The notes under the pieces: model-generated
Databases searched by the model: none
What the model saw: the letters and a program-made list of their open reading frames with translations, nothing else
What the model was told of the DNA's origin: nothing
Assembly (NCBI GenBank): GCA_905236385.1
Contig: CAJOOY010000030.1
Coordinates: 1 to 61,591, forward strand
Length of the DNA stretch: 61,591 bases
Direction of reading: 5' to 3'
Source of the DNA: an uncultured Spirochaetia bacterium
GTDB taxonomy: Bacteria; Spirochaetota; Spirochaetia; Sphaerochaetales; Sphaerochaetaceae
Made by a program: the position numbers and the translations under genes
In this document: positions 1 through 9,296 of the stretch, one piece after another
How the letters are laid out: every line of letters begins with the position of its first letter
How positions within the stretch are numbered: position 1 is the first letter of the stretch

Positions 1-31
1 GCCGGTCTTATTGTAAATAGGAGGGTTCAGT

Positions 32-592
32 ATGAAGGCACTTGTTATCCTTGCAAATGGATTTGAAGAAGTTGAAGCCCTTGCACCTATAGATATTCTT
101 AGGCGTGCAAAGGTAGATGTAACGGTTGCGGCTCTTGAGAATAACCCTCAAAGAACAGCCACAGGTAGTCATGGTGTTGAAATTGGTTGTGATTCCTTTT
201 TCTCAGATTCTAAAAATGAAAACTTTGATGCAGTAATTCTCCCAGGAGGTCTCAGGGGAGCTGAAAACCTGGCTTCTAGTGCTGAAGTCTCAGCTTATCT
301 TAAGAAGATGAACAGTGAGAAGAAGTTTATCTGTGCCATCTGTGCTTCCCCAGCCTTGGTCCTTCATCCTCTTGGAATTTTGGATGGAAAGAAGGCAGTG
401 TGCTATCCGGGTATGGAAGTTGAAGGCTCTTCAACCAAGTTTCTTGAAGACAGAGTTTTAAGGGATGGAAATATAATTACTGCCCGTGGTGCAGGCTGCG
501 CCATGGAGTTTGGGCTGGAGATTGTGAAAGCTCTCTTTTCCAGTGATGGAGAGAAAATAGCAAAGGATCTACATAAGAAGTTGGTTTGTTGA
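32..592 (+). CDS. DJ-1/PfpI family protein
   Basis: Cytosolic protein of 186 residues with the class I glutamine-amidotransferase-like fold of the DJ-1/ThiJ/PfpI family. Visible marks are the N-terminal MKALVILANGFEEVEA strand-turn, the conserved acidic residue in FEEVEA, and the nucleophile-elbow cysteine in AICASPALVL near residue 104, followed by the GGL and ARGAG segments typical of the family. The start is fixed by an AGGAGGG ribosome site eight or so bases upstream. Family members act as deglycases, chaperones or oxidative-stress sensors; which applies cannot be told from sequence. It runs directly into the DUF1846 gene and is probably cotranscribed with it. Confidence 0.9.
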   Translation: MKALVILANGFEEVEALAPIDILRRAKVDVTVAALENNPQRTATGSHGVEIGCDSFFSDSKNENFDAVILPGGLRGAENLASSAEVSAYLKKMNSEKKFICAICASPALVLHPLGILDGKKAVCYPGMEVEGSSTKFLEDRVLRDGNIITARGAGCAMEFGLEIVKALFSSDGEKIAKDLHKKLVC

Positions 593-606
593 GAGAGGGT
601 AGAGGT

Positions 607-2118
607 ATGAAGAAGACAGGTTTTGATAATGAAAAATATTTAAAAGAGCAGACAAGGTACATTACTGAAAGGATGCAGAAGGTTGATGGGAGACTCTACC
701 TCGAATGTGGAGGAAAGCTTCTTTTTGACTACCATGCTCAGAGAATTCTTCCCGGCTTTGATACAAACGTTAAGATGAGAGTCTTCCAGTCTTTTAAAGA
801 CCAGCTGGATGTAATTATTTGTATCAGTTCTGGGGATATTGAGCACCGCAAAGTGAGAAGTGATTTTGGAATTACTTATGACACAGATGTTTTCAAAATG
901 ATTTCTGACTTTGAGCAGTGGGGAATCTCAGCAAACAAGGTTGTTATTACAAGATTTAACGGAGAAAAGAGCGCATTAAGCTTTTCTGACATGCTCCAGA
1001 GGCGCGGTGTACAGGTTTTCTTCCACAAGAGCATCCCTGGCTACCCTGAAAATGTAGATCTTGTAGTTAGTGATGAAGGCTATGGAATTAACCCTTACGT
1101 TCCAACTGATAAGCCGGTAGTAGTTGTTACAGCTCCTGGCCCTGGAAGTGGAAAGCTTGCAACATGCCTTGGTCAGATATACCACGAGTTCAGACAGGGC
1201 AGAAAAGCCGGATACGCCAAGTATGAAAGCTTCCCAATCTGGAACCTGCCAATAGACCACCCTGTAAACATTGCCTACGAGGCGGCCACAGCGGATTTGG
1301 GGGACTACAACCAGATTGACCCCTTCTACGCAAGCGCTACGGGCAATATTGCCGTTAACTACAATAGGGATATTGAAGCCTTCCCAATACTAAGAAAGAT
1401 TTTGGACAAGCTCACAGATGGAAAGTTTGTTTACAACTCACCCACAGACATGGGCGTGAACAGGCTTGGTTTTGGTATAATTGATGACGCGGTGGTACGT
1501 GAAGCTGCGCGCCAGGAGATAGTCAGAAGGTACTTCCGCTCCGAGTGCGAATACGTCCAGGGAATAGGAAGCAAGGAAACCATGCTCAGGACAAGAACCA
1601 TCATGGAAAAGTCAGGGCTCAAGCCAGAAGACAGGGAGTGTGTAATCAAGGCTGAAGAAGCTCTTCAGGATGCAATTGAAAGAGGTAAGAATAAAAATGG
1701 TAAGACCTGTGCTGCTGCCATGCTTCTTAATGACGGGAGGTTCGTCACAGGCCACAACTCTTCACTTCTTCATGCTTCCAGTGCCCTTGTTATAAACGCT
1801 CTTAAGGCCCTTGCTGGAATCAACCATGAAATTGAGCTCATTCCGTTCCCGGTTCTTGACTCAGTCAGAAAGATGAAGAGCACCCTCAGTGAGCCTGGAA
1901 TCAGTCTTAACCTTGATGAGATGCTTATCTGTCTTGCCATGTCAGCCCCAATGAACCCAGCAGCTCAGCTTGCTCTTGAGAAGCTGCCTGAGCTTAAGGG
2001 CTGTGAGGCTCATCTGAGCCATATTCCTTCAGCAGGAGACTCAAAGGGCCTTAGAAAGCTTGGCATAAACGTAACAAGTGAACCTAAGTTCCCATCAAAC
2101 AATTCAATCAGCTTCTGA
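607..2118 (+). CDS. DUF1846 domain-containing protein
   Basis: About 503 residues, matching the usual length of the DUF1846 family (cytosolic, widespread in Firmicutes and spirochaetes, function not established). Recognisable stretches are the N-terminal block around GFDNEKYLKEQTRYI, the glycine-rich TAPGPGSGKLATC near residue 180 that resembles a nucleotide-binding loop, and NSPTDMGVNRLGFGI. The frame is open from a TTG at 586, but the ATG at 607 with AGAGG in front is the better start. It lies 14 bases after the DJ-1 gene, so the two form an operon. Its last 15 bases overlap the convergent gene on the other strand. Confidence 0.88.
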   Translation: MKKTGFDNEKYLKEQTRYITERMQKVDGRLYLECGGKLLFDYHAQRILPGFDTNVKMRVFQSFKDQLDVIICISSGDIEHRKVRSDFGITYDTDVFKMISDFEQWGISANKVVITRFNGEKSALSFSDMLQRRGVQVFFHKSIPGYPENVDLVVSDEGYGINPYVPTDKPVVVVTAPGPGSGKLATCLGQIYHEFRQGRKAGYAKYESFPIWNLPIDHPVNIAYEAATADLGDYNQIDPFYASATGNIAVNYNRDIEAFPILRKILDKLTDGKFVYNSPTDMGVNRLGFGIIDDAVVREAARQEIVRRYFRSECEYVQGIGSKETMLRTRTIMEKSGLKPEDRECVIKAEEALQDAIERGKNKNGKTCAAAMLLNDGRFVTGHNSSLLHASSALVINALKALAGINHEIELIPFPVLDSVRKMKSTLSEPGISLNLDEMLICLAMSAPMNPAAQLALEKLPELKGCEAHLSHIPSAGDSKGLRKLGINVTSEPKFPSNNSISF

Positions 2119-3273
2119 GTAGCTATACTTAAAAACCATGGTCAGGACCCTGTCCTGATTCATGCTTAGCTTTAAGCTGTAATCATCCGCAACTACGGTG
2201 CAGGAAAGCACCAGGCGGATTTTTTCCGCATTCAGAGACAGTTGTGCGTCATTCAGTTCAAGAGAAAGAGAGAAGGAAGTCGTGTGAATTCCATCTGTCC
2301 TTGAGAGAGAAGTTTCTACAACCGCGTTTATGTCCTTTGCAGAGTATTTAAAGCGGTACTCAGACTCTTCTTTAACAGAATTATCTGTTCCGTTTGTCCT
2401 TGTGTGAATTCCTCTGATTTCAAAACCACTGTAGCTAAATTCAGTTGTAAGGCTTACCTTTCTGTACTGGCTTGTCATGCCGTAAATAGGCTTGTTTCCT
2501 AAAGTCTCTTCAACTGAGAAGTGCAAGCTGGAGTTCAGTGTAAAAGAAAAAGTATTTGTTCTTTCAGAACCGTATAGAGAAGAGAGTGAGAAAGATAAGG
2601 CTTTCCATTCTGTTTGTAAAAAAGAGATAAGAGTTAAGGAAGGCAAAGATAGGGTGTTGCTCTTTCCTTTGACGTATGAGGAGACAAGAACTGGGAGACC
2701 TTGCATTTTGAAGTTACGTGAGAAACCAGAGAGGAAAGAGTAGTTAAAGCCAGGTAGTTTCTCTTTGCTCCAGTCTGCCTTGTAGCCTGCTATAGATACT
2801 GATGAAGCACTTACTTCTTCTAACTTGATTGCTGAAAAATACTTATCTCCACCAGTAGCTACAAAAAGAGTTGTCGGGTAGCTGTAAGCAAGTGCCCATT
2901 TTTCCTTTTCTACAGTCAGTCCCATATGCTCAGGGTTCAAAGAAAGAGTTGTGGGTTCAGTGAAGATTTTGTTCTCAAAACTCAGAAAAGTTCTTTCATC
3001 AGAGGAAAGAGCAGAGAGTAACTTCCCAGTTTTGAACTCGCCGAGAGTTATGTCTTCAGAGATTTTAACTCTGAAAAATGGCGGGGTGGCAATAATCAGT
3101 GACTCTTCATTTCTCTTAACAGAAATTCTGAATTTTGCGTTTTCACTTCTGAAGTCAGTGAGGACATACGCTCTCTCAGCCCCTCCACCAATTGTCATGG
3201 AAAGAGAGGCTTCAGCCATAACAGAAAAAGTAAAGAGGAGGGCACAAATAATAAAAACAGACAGTTTCTTCAT
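2104..3273 (-). CDS. Secreted hypothetical protein, beta-rich
   Basis: About 389 residues beginning MKKLSVFIICALLFTFSVMAEAS, a clear Sec signal peptide with a signal-peptidase I type MAEA-S site. The rest is rich in Ser, Thr, Leu, Phe and alternating hydrophobic residues (for example SLTLISFLQ, SFTLNSSLHF), which suggests beta-strands and an exported, possibly outer-membrane protein, and it ends with an aromatic KYSYSEAD. I do not recognise a family. The frame continues upstream to 3309, but those twelve extra residues precede the signal peptide, so the ATG at 3273 was chosen. It is transcribed divergently from the MATE exporter and overlaps the end of the DUF1846 gene. Confidence 0.75.
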   Translation of the reverse strand: MKKLSVFIICALLFTFSVMAEASLSMTIGGGAERAYVLTDFRSENAKFRISVKRNEESLIIATPPFFRVKISEDITLGEFKTGKLLSALSSDERTFLSFENKIFTEPTTLSLNPEHMGLTVEKEKWALAYSYPTTLFVATGGDKYFSAIKLEEVSASSVSIAGYKADWSKEKLPGFNYSFLSGFSRNFKMQGLPVLVSSYVKGKSNTLSLPSLTLISFLQTEWKALSFSLSSLYGSERTNTFSFTLNSSLHFSVEETLGNKPIYGMTSQYRKVSLTTEFSYSGFEIRGIHTRTNGTDNSVKEESEYRFKYSAKDINAVVETSLSRTDGIHTTSFSLSLELNDAQLSLNAEKIRLVLSCTVVADDYSLKLSMNQDRVLTMVFKYSYSEAD

Positions 3274-3347
3274 CTCACTATATAAAGACGTCACAAAGTG
3301 CCTCAGCATTGTTGACTAAAAGAGAAATTAGGAATAAAAGGCTTGTT

Positions 3348-4721
3348 GTGAAAGAAGATAACAAGCAGCTTTTAAAGACGGTTCTGATAGTTGCTGTTCC
3401 CATAATGATTCAGAATGGATTCACAAATTTTGTAAACCTTCTGGACAACATAATGGTTGGACGTCTCGGAACTGAGCAGATGTCCGGAGTGGCCATAGTA
3501 AACCAGATTCTCTTTGTCTATAACCTCTGTATTTTCGGAGGCCTATCCGGTGCTGGAATCTTTACTGCGCAGTTCTTTGGCAAAGATGACAGTGAAGGAA
3601 TCAGAAACACTTTCCGTTTCAAGTTCATACTAGCCCTGATAGTCTCTGCTCTTGCTATTCTCGTCTTCTCTCTATTTGGCACCTCTCTGATAAACTTGTT
3701 CCTCAGTGAGAGTGCAGACGGAGGAGACCTGGCTGCAGCTCTCTTATACGGGCAAGACTACCTACTGATTATGCTGTTTGGGCTACCTGTATTTGCCCTT
3801 GTTCAAGCCTATTCATCCACTCTCCGTGAGTGTGGACAGACTATAGTTCCCATGAGGGCTGGGGTGGCAGCTGTACTTGTAAACCTGGTATTTAACTATC
3901 TACTTATTTTTGGTTCCTTTGGCTTTCCTGCTCTCGGGGTCCGTGGTGCAGCCATAGCTACTGTTCTTTCCAGGTTTGTGGAGTTGTTTGTAGTTGCCTT
4001 CTGGACTCATACTCACACATCTGACATGCCTTTTGCACACGGTGTTTACAGAACGCTCAGGGTTCCGTCTTACCTTGTTTCAGATATTATGAGTAAGGGC
4101 ATGATTCTTCTTCTGAACGAAGCCCTCTGGTCTCTTGGTATGTCACTGATTAATCAGTGCTTTTCCACAAGAGGCCTGAACGCAGTAGCTGGTACAAACA
4201 TAGCTTCCACTTTGGATAACTTTTTCAAAGTTGTCTTTTTGGCATTTGGAAACAGCGTTGGAATAATAGTTGGACGTCTTCTAGGCTCAGGTAAGATGGA
4301 AGAAGCAAAAGAGACAGACACAAAGATTATTTGTTTCTCAGTCTTTTTCAGTAGCTTTGTTGGCTTGATTATGTTCAGCGTAGCTAGGCTCTTTCCACAG
4401 ATTTACAACACCACAGACGCCGCAAGAAGTATTGCTACAAGCATAATAATGGTTCAGGCTATCTGCATGCCGATTGAGGCCTTCAAAAACGCCATTTACT
4501 TCACCTTAAGAAGTGGTGGCAGAACCTTCATAACCTTCTTGTTCGATGGTTTTCTGACTATCACATTCCTCTATCCAATAGCCTTTATTCTCAGTCGTTT
4601 CACAGATTTAAGCGTTATCTGGATCTTTATAAGCGTCCAGATAGGAGGACTGGCAAAGGCACTACTGGGACTAATCCTTGTTAAGAAGGGTGTTTGGCTG
4701 AGAAACATTGTAAAAGACTAA
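3348..4721 (+). CDS. MATE family efflux transporter
   Basis: Inner-membrane exporter of about 457 residues with twelve predicted hydrophobic segments, in the NorM/DinF-like MATE superfamily that extrudes drugs or metabolites using a Na+ or H+ gradient. Family features visible are the N-terminal LLKTVLIVAVPIMIQNGF helix, DNIMVGRLGTEQMSGVA, and the second-half repeat beginning around MILLLNEALWSLGMSLINQ. The open frame extends to TTG codons at 3309 and 3312 without a ribosome site. The GTG at 3348 has AGGAATAAAAGG ahead of it and matches the usual N-terminus, so it is preferred. Substrate unknown. Confidence 0.88.
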   Translation: MKEDNKQLLKTVLIVAVPIMIQNGFTNFVNLLDNIMVGRLGTEQMSGVAIVNQILFVYNLCIFGGLSGAGIFTAQFFGKDDSEGIRNTFRFKFILALIVSALAILVFSLFGTSLINLFLSESADGGDLAAALLYGQDYLLIMLFGLPVFALVQAYSSTLRECGQTIVPMRAGVAAVLVNLVFNYLLIFGSFGFPALGVRGAAIATVLSRFVELFVVAFWTHTHTSDMPFAHGVYRTLRVPSYLVSDIMSKGMILLLNEALWSLGMSLINQCFSTRGLNAVAGTNIASTLDNFFKVVFLAFGNSVGIIVGRLLGSGKMEEAKETDTKIICFSVFFSSFVGLIMFSVARLFPQIYNTTDAARSIATSIIMVQAICMPIEAFKNAIYFTLRSGGRTFITFLFDGFLTITFLYPIAFILSRFTDLSVIWIFISVQIGGLAKALLGLILVKKGVWLRNIVKD

Positions 4722-4777
4722 AAGTTGTGTTTTAATTTACCTAGCTTAGTTTCTGAAAGCAAATAATCGGAGGATTT

Positions 4778-6118
4778 ATGGTTATACTGTCACTTAATTG
4801 CGGAAGTTCTTCTGCAAAGTACCAGGTGTATGACTGGGACAATAAAGATGTTCTGGCCGTTGGTGTTGTTGAGAGAATCGGACTTGAGTACTCAACAATA
4901 GAGCACAAGGCAACAGGAAAGGAAGAATTTACCGATAAATTCACATGCCCTACACATACTGAAGCTGTTGAGCTGATCATCAAGATGATTACTGACCCGA
5001 AGTACGGAGTAATCAAAGACGTTAAGGAAATTGGAGCTGTGGGACACAGAGTCCTGCACGGTGGTGAGCTCTTTAAGAAGTCTGCACTGGTCACAGATGA
5101 AGTTGTAGAGCAGCTGAAGACAGTTATCCCCCTCGGGCCACTTCACATGCCGGCAAACATTGGTGGTATTGAAGCTGCCAGGAAGGTCATGCCAAACGTC
5201 CCACACGCAATCATTGTTGACACGGCTTGGCATCAGACCATGCCCCCAGAGGCCTACATGTACGCAGTCCCTTATGAGTGGTACGAGAAGTACAATGTCC
5301 GTCGCTATGGTTTCCACGGAACCAGCCACCTTTACTGCGCCAAGCGAGCAGCGCTGCTTCTTGGTAAGGAGAATAAGGATACCAATGTTATCATCTGCCA
5401 TATTGGAAACGGTGCTTCCGTTTGTGCAGTTAAGAACGGAGTCTGTATTGACACCTCCATGGGTCTCACTCCTCTTGAGGGACTTGTCATGGGTACCAGA
5501 TCTGGAGACATGGATCCGGCTATCATGCCTTACATAATGAGTCACACCGGTATGAGCGCAAAGGAAATGGATACAGCACTGAATAAGAAATCCGGTCTTC
5601 TCGGTATCTGTGGCATGTCTGACCGCCGTGATGTTGCAAATGAAGCAGCTAAGGGCGACAAGAAGGCTCAGCTTGCAGTAGATATGGAATGCCATAGAAT
5701 CAAAAAGTACATTGGCTCCTACGCAGCACTCCTTGGAAGAGTAGACGCAATTGTCTTCACCGCCGGTGTTGGCGAGATGAGCTCTCTCATCAGAAAGGGT
5801 TCAGTTGAAGGCCTTGAGAACTTCGGTATCTGCCTAGATGAGCACAAGAACGAAATCTGTCTCTGCAGAAATGCTGAGTTTGAGATTTCTAAAGATAACT
5901 CTCCAGTCAAGATCTTTGTAATTCCAACAGATGAAGAGCTGGTCATGACAGAAGACGCCTTTGCTCTTATGAACGGCACTTACGATGTACACACAAACTT
6001 CCACTACTCATTCGAGGAAGCTTCCTACGTGAACAAGGCAAGAGCCCGCGGTCTGGTAAAGAACCTTGAGAAGAAGCCGGAACTAGCTTCAATCATTGCC
6101 AAGCCGAAGAGAAAATAA
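4778..6118 (+). CDS. ackA: Acetate kinase
   Basis: Cytosolic enzyme converting acetyl phosphate plus ADP to acetate plus ATP, the ATP-yielding last step of mixed-acid fermentation. Signature motifs are NCGSSSAKY at the N-terminus, [21 protein letters not shown] and the nucleotide-site stretch CHIGNGASV. At 446 residues it is longer than the roughly 400 of most AckA proteins; the extra length is a C-terminal tail after the conserved [10 protein letters not shown] block. The start has a CGGAGGA ribosome site seven bases upstream. No phosphotransacetylase gene adjoins it, and a strong terminator follows. Confidence 0.96.
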   Translation: MVILSLNCGSSSAKYQVYDWDNKDVLAVGVVERIGLEYSTIEHKATGKEEFTDKFTCPTHTEAVELIIKMITDPKYGVIKDVKEIGAVGHRVLHGGELFKKSALVTDEVVEQLKTVIPLGPLHMPANIGGIEAARKVMPNVPHAIIVDTAWHQTMPPEAYMYAVPYEWYEKYNVRRYGFHGTSHLYCAKRAALLLGKENKDTNVIICHIGNGASVCAVKNGVCIDTSMGLTPLEGLVMGTRSGDMDPAIMPYIMSHTGMSAKEMDTALNKKSGLLGICGMSDRRDVANEAAKGDKKAQLAVDMECHRIKKYIGSYAALLGRVDAIVFTAGVGEMSSLIRKGSVEGLENFGICLDEHKNEICLCRNAEFEISKDNSPVKIFVIPTDEELVMTEDAFALMNGTYDVHTNFHYSFEEASYVNKARARGLVKNLEKKPELASIIAKPKRK

Positions 6119-6134
6119 GACAGATTCTTGATTT

Positions 6135-6168
6135 AAAGGGGTCGCTACCGAGTTGGCCCCTTTTTTTT
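6135..6168 (+). terminator. Rho-independent terminator after ackA
   Basis: AAAGGGG and CCCCTTT arms enclose a short loop and run into eight T residues. The A-rich 5' flank means it could also end azlD transcription from the other strand. Confidence 0.85.
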
Positions 6169-6173
6169 ACGCT

Positions 6174-6485
6174 TTAGAAAACTAGCTGGGCCAGGTAGAC
6201 AATCAGGCAGGTGCCGAAGGTTGAAACAAACATGCCGACCTTGGTGAACGAGAGAAGAATAACGCAGATAAAGCCTATTAAAGCGCCGTAGAAGTTCCCT
6301 GTACTGTAAAGAATGGATGGGAAGGCCATTACTGAGAGAGTTACGTAGGGAGCGTAATACAGGAAGGACCTGATGAAGGTGTTTTTTATAGGGCGTTTTA
6401 GAAGAAGTGATGGGAGAATCCTTACTAGGTTTGTTGCCACCGCCATTGAGATGATTGAGAGGTAGATATAAAGATTATCATTCAT
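6174..6485 (-). CDS. azlD: AzlD-like branched-chain amino acid exporter small subunit
   Basis: Small membrane protein of 103 residues with three to four hydrophobic segments, matching the AzlD family that works with AzlC to export branched-chain amino acids or azaleucine. The stretch VRILPSLLLKRP near residue 21 matches the usual A-x-R-xLP motif. A longer open frame runs to 6797, but the true start is the ATG at 6485, which overlaps the azlC stop as ATGA and has a GAGGAGG ribosome site within the azlC end. It is therefore translationally coupled to azlC. Confidence 0.88.
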   Translation of the reverse strand: MNDNLYIYLSIISMAVATNLVRILPSLLLKRPIKNTFIRSFLYYAPYVTLSVMAFPSILYSTGNFYGALIGFICVILLSFTKVGMFVSTFGTCLIVYLAQLVF

Positions 6486-7204
6486 TTTTCCAGGTCCTCC
6501 TCTGGAAGTGGAAACAGGATTGAGACAACTGATGCAATTGCCACTGTAAGGATAATTACTTTCATACCGAATGAAAGAGATGGAAGTATCTTGTCGGTTA
6601 AGAGGCTCAGGAGCATGGAGATAATAACAAGACCAACAAGGACTTTGCTCTTTTTTGACGGCTCTATTACCAAGTAGGTAAACATGGCGTAGAGAGCAAT
6701 GGAGAGGGCGGAAACTATGGAGAGGGGGAGGATATTGCCCAAAGCAGAGCCTATCATGGTGCCAAGAACCCAGCCAGGCATGGACATGCAATAGCACCCA
6801 AAAACATACCTGGGGCTTAGGGGCTTTGGGGTGGAGGCGGAGAGGGCAAAGATTTCATCCGTGATTCCTATGGCGACCAAGATGCGTCTGCCAAGACTCT
6901 GGCCCGGTCTCAGCCTCACAGCAAGTGCTGTACCCATAAGCAGATATCTTAGGTTTATGGCAAGCTGGCTTAGGGCAAGCTCAATGAAGGAGCCGTGTTC
7001 GCTGATAATCCGGATTCCGGCGGCCTGGCCAGTGGAGGTCAAGTTCAGAAAGCTCATGAGGCCGCTCTGAAATACAGAAAGGCCGACATTTCTGGCATTT
7101 ATTCCAACAGCCAGAGAGACGGTGAAATAGCTGATGAAAATAGGGAAGGCGTCTCTGAAGCCCCTTATGAAAGCTTTGTTATCTTCTTCATAAACCATAA
7201 ACAT
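6482..7204 (-). CDS. azlC: AzlC-like branched-chain amino acid exporter large subunit
   Basis: Integral membrane protein of 240 residues with the family N-terminus GFRDAFPIFISYFTVSLAVG, the FQSGLMSFLNLTSTGQAA block and LAINLRYLLMG. AzlC/YgaZ proteins form the large subunit of branched-chain amino acid exporters with AzlD. There are two possible starts, ATG 7204 and ATG 7198, neither with a strong ribosome site; the family N-terminus fits both. It is transcribed away from cysS and forms a two-gene operon with azlD. Confidence 0.9.
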   Translation of the reverse strand: MFMVYEEDNKAFIRGFRDAFPIFISYFTVSLAVGINARNVGLSVFQSGLMSFLNLTSTGQAAGIRIISEHGSFIELALSQLAINLRYLLMGTALAVRLRPGQSLGRRILVAIGITDEIFALSASTPKPLSPRYVFGCYCMSMPGWVLGTMIGSALGNILPLSIVSALSIALYAMFTYLVIEPSKKSKVLVGLVIISMLLSLLTDKILPSLSFGMKVIILTVAIASVVSILFPLPEEDLEK

Positions 7205-7217
7205 AATCTCTGCTGTA

Positions 7218-7247
7218 AAATTATCATTTTCCCAGCCAGTGTTTCAA
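7218..7247 (-). promoter_or_regulatory. Candidate azlCD promoter
   Basis: On the minus strand TTGAAA at 7247-7242 and TAATTT at 7223-7218 are separated by 18 bases, placing the transcription start shortly ahead of azlC. Confidence 0.45.
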
Positions 7248-7258
7248 TGTTCGTACAA

Positions 7259-7287
7259 TTGATTTATTGATAGTATTTTTGTATTCT
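7259..7287 (+). promoter_or_regulatory. Candidate cysS promoter
   Basis: TTGATT and TATTCT hexamers separated by 17 bases lie 25 bases before the cysS start, with a CGGAG ribosome site in between. Confidence 0.5.
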
Positions 7288-7311
7288 TTTTTCGATACGG
7301 AGTGTTTTTGA

Positions 7312-8709
7312 ATGAAAGTACAGCTATACAATACCATGTCCAGAAAGCTTGAGGAGTTTGTTCCTGTAAGCGAAGACCATGTTGGACTTTATACCTGTGG
7401 GCCTACAGTCTACAACTATGCCCATATAGGAAACCTCAGGACATTTATATTTGAAGATACTCTTAAGAGAATGCTCATGCATGCCGGCTACAAGGTCAAG
7501 CATGTCATGAATATAACAGACGTTGGCCACCTGACCGGGGACGGTGATGACGGCGAAGACAAGATGGAAAAGACAGCCAGAGAGACTGGAAAGTCTGTCT
7601 GGGATATTGCTGATTTCTATACTAAGGCCTTCTTTAGGGACTATGACGAGCTGAATATCATCAGGCCAGAAGTTGTCTGCCCGGCAACGAAGCATATTGA
7701 CCAGATGATTGCTCTCATCAAGAGGCTTGAAGATGGTGGGCACACCTATATTGCCGGGGGCAATGTCTACTTCAGTATTGATACCTTCCCCCAGTATGGA
7801 AAACTTGCAAGACTCAGACTTGAAGATCTAAAGAGCGGCGCCAGAATAGATGTTGATACCAATAAGAGAAACCCCAAGGATTTTGTTCTTTGGTTCACAC
7901 AGAGCAAGTTCGGAAAACAGGATATGATGTGGGATTCTCCGTGGGGCCGTGGATACCCTGGTTGGCATATTGAGTGCTCAGCCATGAGCATGCACTATCT
8001 TGGCGAGCAGTTTGATATTCATTGTGGTGGCATAGATGCTATTCCTGTTCACCACACAAATGAGATAGCCCAGGCTGAGGCAGCTACCGGAAAACAGTGG
8101 GTCAAGTACTGGATGCACGGCGAGTTCCTTCTTACCGACAAGGGTAAGATGAGTAAATCCAGTGGAGAGTTTCTGACTCTTCCTGTACTGAAAGAACACG
8201 GTTATGATGCTCTGGATTACAGATACTTCTGTCTCGGAGCCCATTACAGAACCCAGCTTCAGTTCTCTTTTGAAGGTCTTGATTCTGCAAGAAACGCCAG
8301 GCTTAATCTTATGCAGAGAATTGCTGAGTACGGAGATAAGAAGGCAGACTCTCTCTCAGAGAAAGCAAAGCAGTACACAGACAGCTTTGATGAGTTTGTC
8401 TGCAATGACCTTTCCCTCTCCCGCGCCCTCTCATCCCTTTGGGGCCTGGTAAAGGACGAGGAGATTTCCCCATCCGAGAAGCTTACAGCTCTTTCATACA
8501 TGGATGAGGTTCTTGGTCTTAAACTTCTGGATGCTCCTAAGGCAAAAGAAGAGGCTATCCCTTCAGAGGTTCTTGAGCTGGTTGAAAAGCGGGGACAGGC
8601 CAAGAAGGATAAAAACTGGGCGTTAGCTGACTCTCTCAGAGCAGAGGTGGAAAATCTAGGATATACTGTGAAGGATACTCCGCAGGGACCCCAGATTTTA
8701 AAAAAATGA
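7312..8709 (+). CDS. cysS: Cysteine--tRNA ligase
   Basis: Class I aminoacyl-tRNA synthetase charging tRNA-Cys, 465 residues, the normal length. The HIGH-type signature is in GPTVYNYAHIGNLRTF and the KMSKS loop is GKMSKSSGEF. Zinc-binding cysteines and histidine are present at CGPTVY, in the WHIECSAM segment and in IPVHHTNEIAQ, where the zinc selects the cysteine thiolate. The C-terminal DALR/anticodon domain is complete and ends in the basic DTPQGPQILKK. Its ATG has CGGAG nine bases upstream. Confidence 0.97.
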   Translation: MKVQLYNTMSRKLEEFVPVSEDHVGLYTCGPTVYNYAHIGNLRTFIFEDTLKRMLMHAGYKVKHVMNITDVGHLTGDGDDGEDKMEKTARETGKSVWDIADFYTKAFFRDYDELNIIRPEVVCPATKHIDQMIALIKRLEDGGHTYIAGGNVYFSIDTFPQYGKLARLRLEDLKSGARIDVDTNKRNPKDFVLWFTQSKFGKQDMMWDSPWGRGYPGWHIECSAMSMHYLGEQFDIHCGGIDAIPVHHTNEIAQAEAATGKQWVKYWMHGEFLLTDKGKMSKSSGEFLTLPVLKEHGYDALDYRYFCLGAHYRTQLQFSFEGLDSARNARLNLMQRIAEYGDKKADSLSEKAKQYTDSFDEFVCNDLSLSRALSSLWGLVKDEEISPSEKLTALSYMDEVLGLKLLDAPKAKEEAIPSEVLELVEKRGQAKKDKNWALADSLRAEVENLGYTVKDTPQGPQILKK

Positions 8710-8759
8710 TTATTTTACGGCCTGATTTGTAACATTTAGGCTTTTGTGTTGTTTGCGTT

Positions 8760-9296
8760 ATGGAAATTAGAAGTAGTGATGAAGTTCAGTTCAGACAGGT
8801 TTACAACGAGTTATTTCCTGTATTGATGAAGGTTGCGTACCATATAACCTACAATCAGGACGTGGCTGAGGACATCTGTCAGGATGCATTTATCAGGTTT
8901 TACGACAAGGACATGGTTTTTCCGTCCATGGATGATTCCAAGTTCTGGTTGATCAGGGTTGTTAAGAACCTTGCTCTCAACCACGTAAAGAAAAAGGCCA
9001 GAGAAAATGCTTCTATTGAAAAGATTAAGAAGGCTCCTATGGCTGCCTTGAATCCTTTCCGTGACGGGGCTTCTGAATTACTTTTACAGGAATCGCAGCA
9101 GGCCGTTAGGAAAGCAGTTGCTCAATTACCTGATATCTATAGAACTGTGATAGTTCTTAAAGAATATGCAGGGCTTGACTATAGGCAGATTGGCAAGGTT
9201 CTTGGTATTTCCGAAAGTAACGTTAAGGTTCGAGTACACAGGGCCAGAAAAGACCTTGAAGTCTACTTGAACAGGGAGGAAGTAAATGTGCCTTGA
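8760..9296 (+). CDS. ECF-type RNA polymerase sigma factor
   Basis: Sigma-70 family protein of 178 residues lacking region 1. Region 2 is visible in AYHITYNQDVAEDICQDAFIRFYDK (approximately residues 25-50), with the FWLIRVVKNLALNHVKKK helix after it, and region 4 as LPDIYRTVIVLKEYAGLDYRQIGKVLG followed by ISESNVKVRVHRARKDLE. Such factors direct polymerase to envelope-stress promoters and are held by a membrane anti-sigma. No ribosome site precedes the ATG. Its 3' end overlaps the anti-sigma start by 11 bases, as expected for a coupled sigma/anti-sigma pair. Confidence 0.92.
   Translation: MEIRSSDEVQFRQVYNELFPVLMKVAYHITYNQDVAEDICQDAFIRFYDKDMVFPSMDDSKFWLIRVVKNLALNHVKKKARENASIEKIKKAPMAALNPFRDGASELLLQESQQAVRKAVAQLPDIYRTVIVLKEYAGLDYRQIGKVLGISESNVKVRVHRARKDLEVYLNREEVNVP

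Noticed and set aside
4892-5695. Long antisense frame inside ackA
   Set aside because: It is a shadow of the acetate kinase codons, with no signals of its own.
6486-6797. Longer version of the AzlD gene
   Set aside because: The upstream part of that frame overlaps azlC and has low-quality composition; the coupled ATG at 6485 with a strong ribosome site explains the gene.
8721-8759. ECF-type autoregulatory promoter ahead of the sigma gene
   Set aside because: TGTAAC and CGTT are present but about 22 bases apart, too far for the usual 16-17 base ECF spacing.
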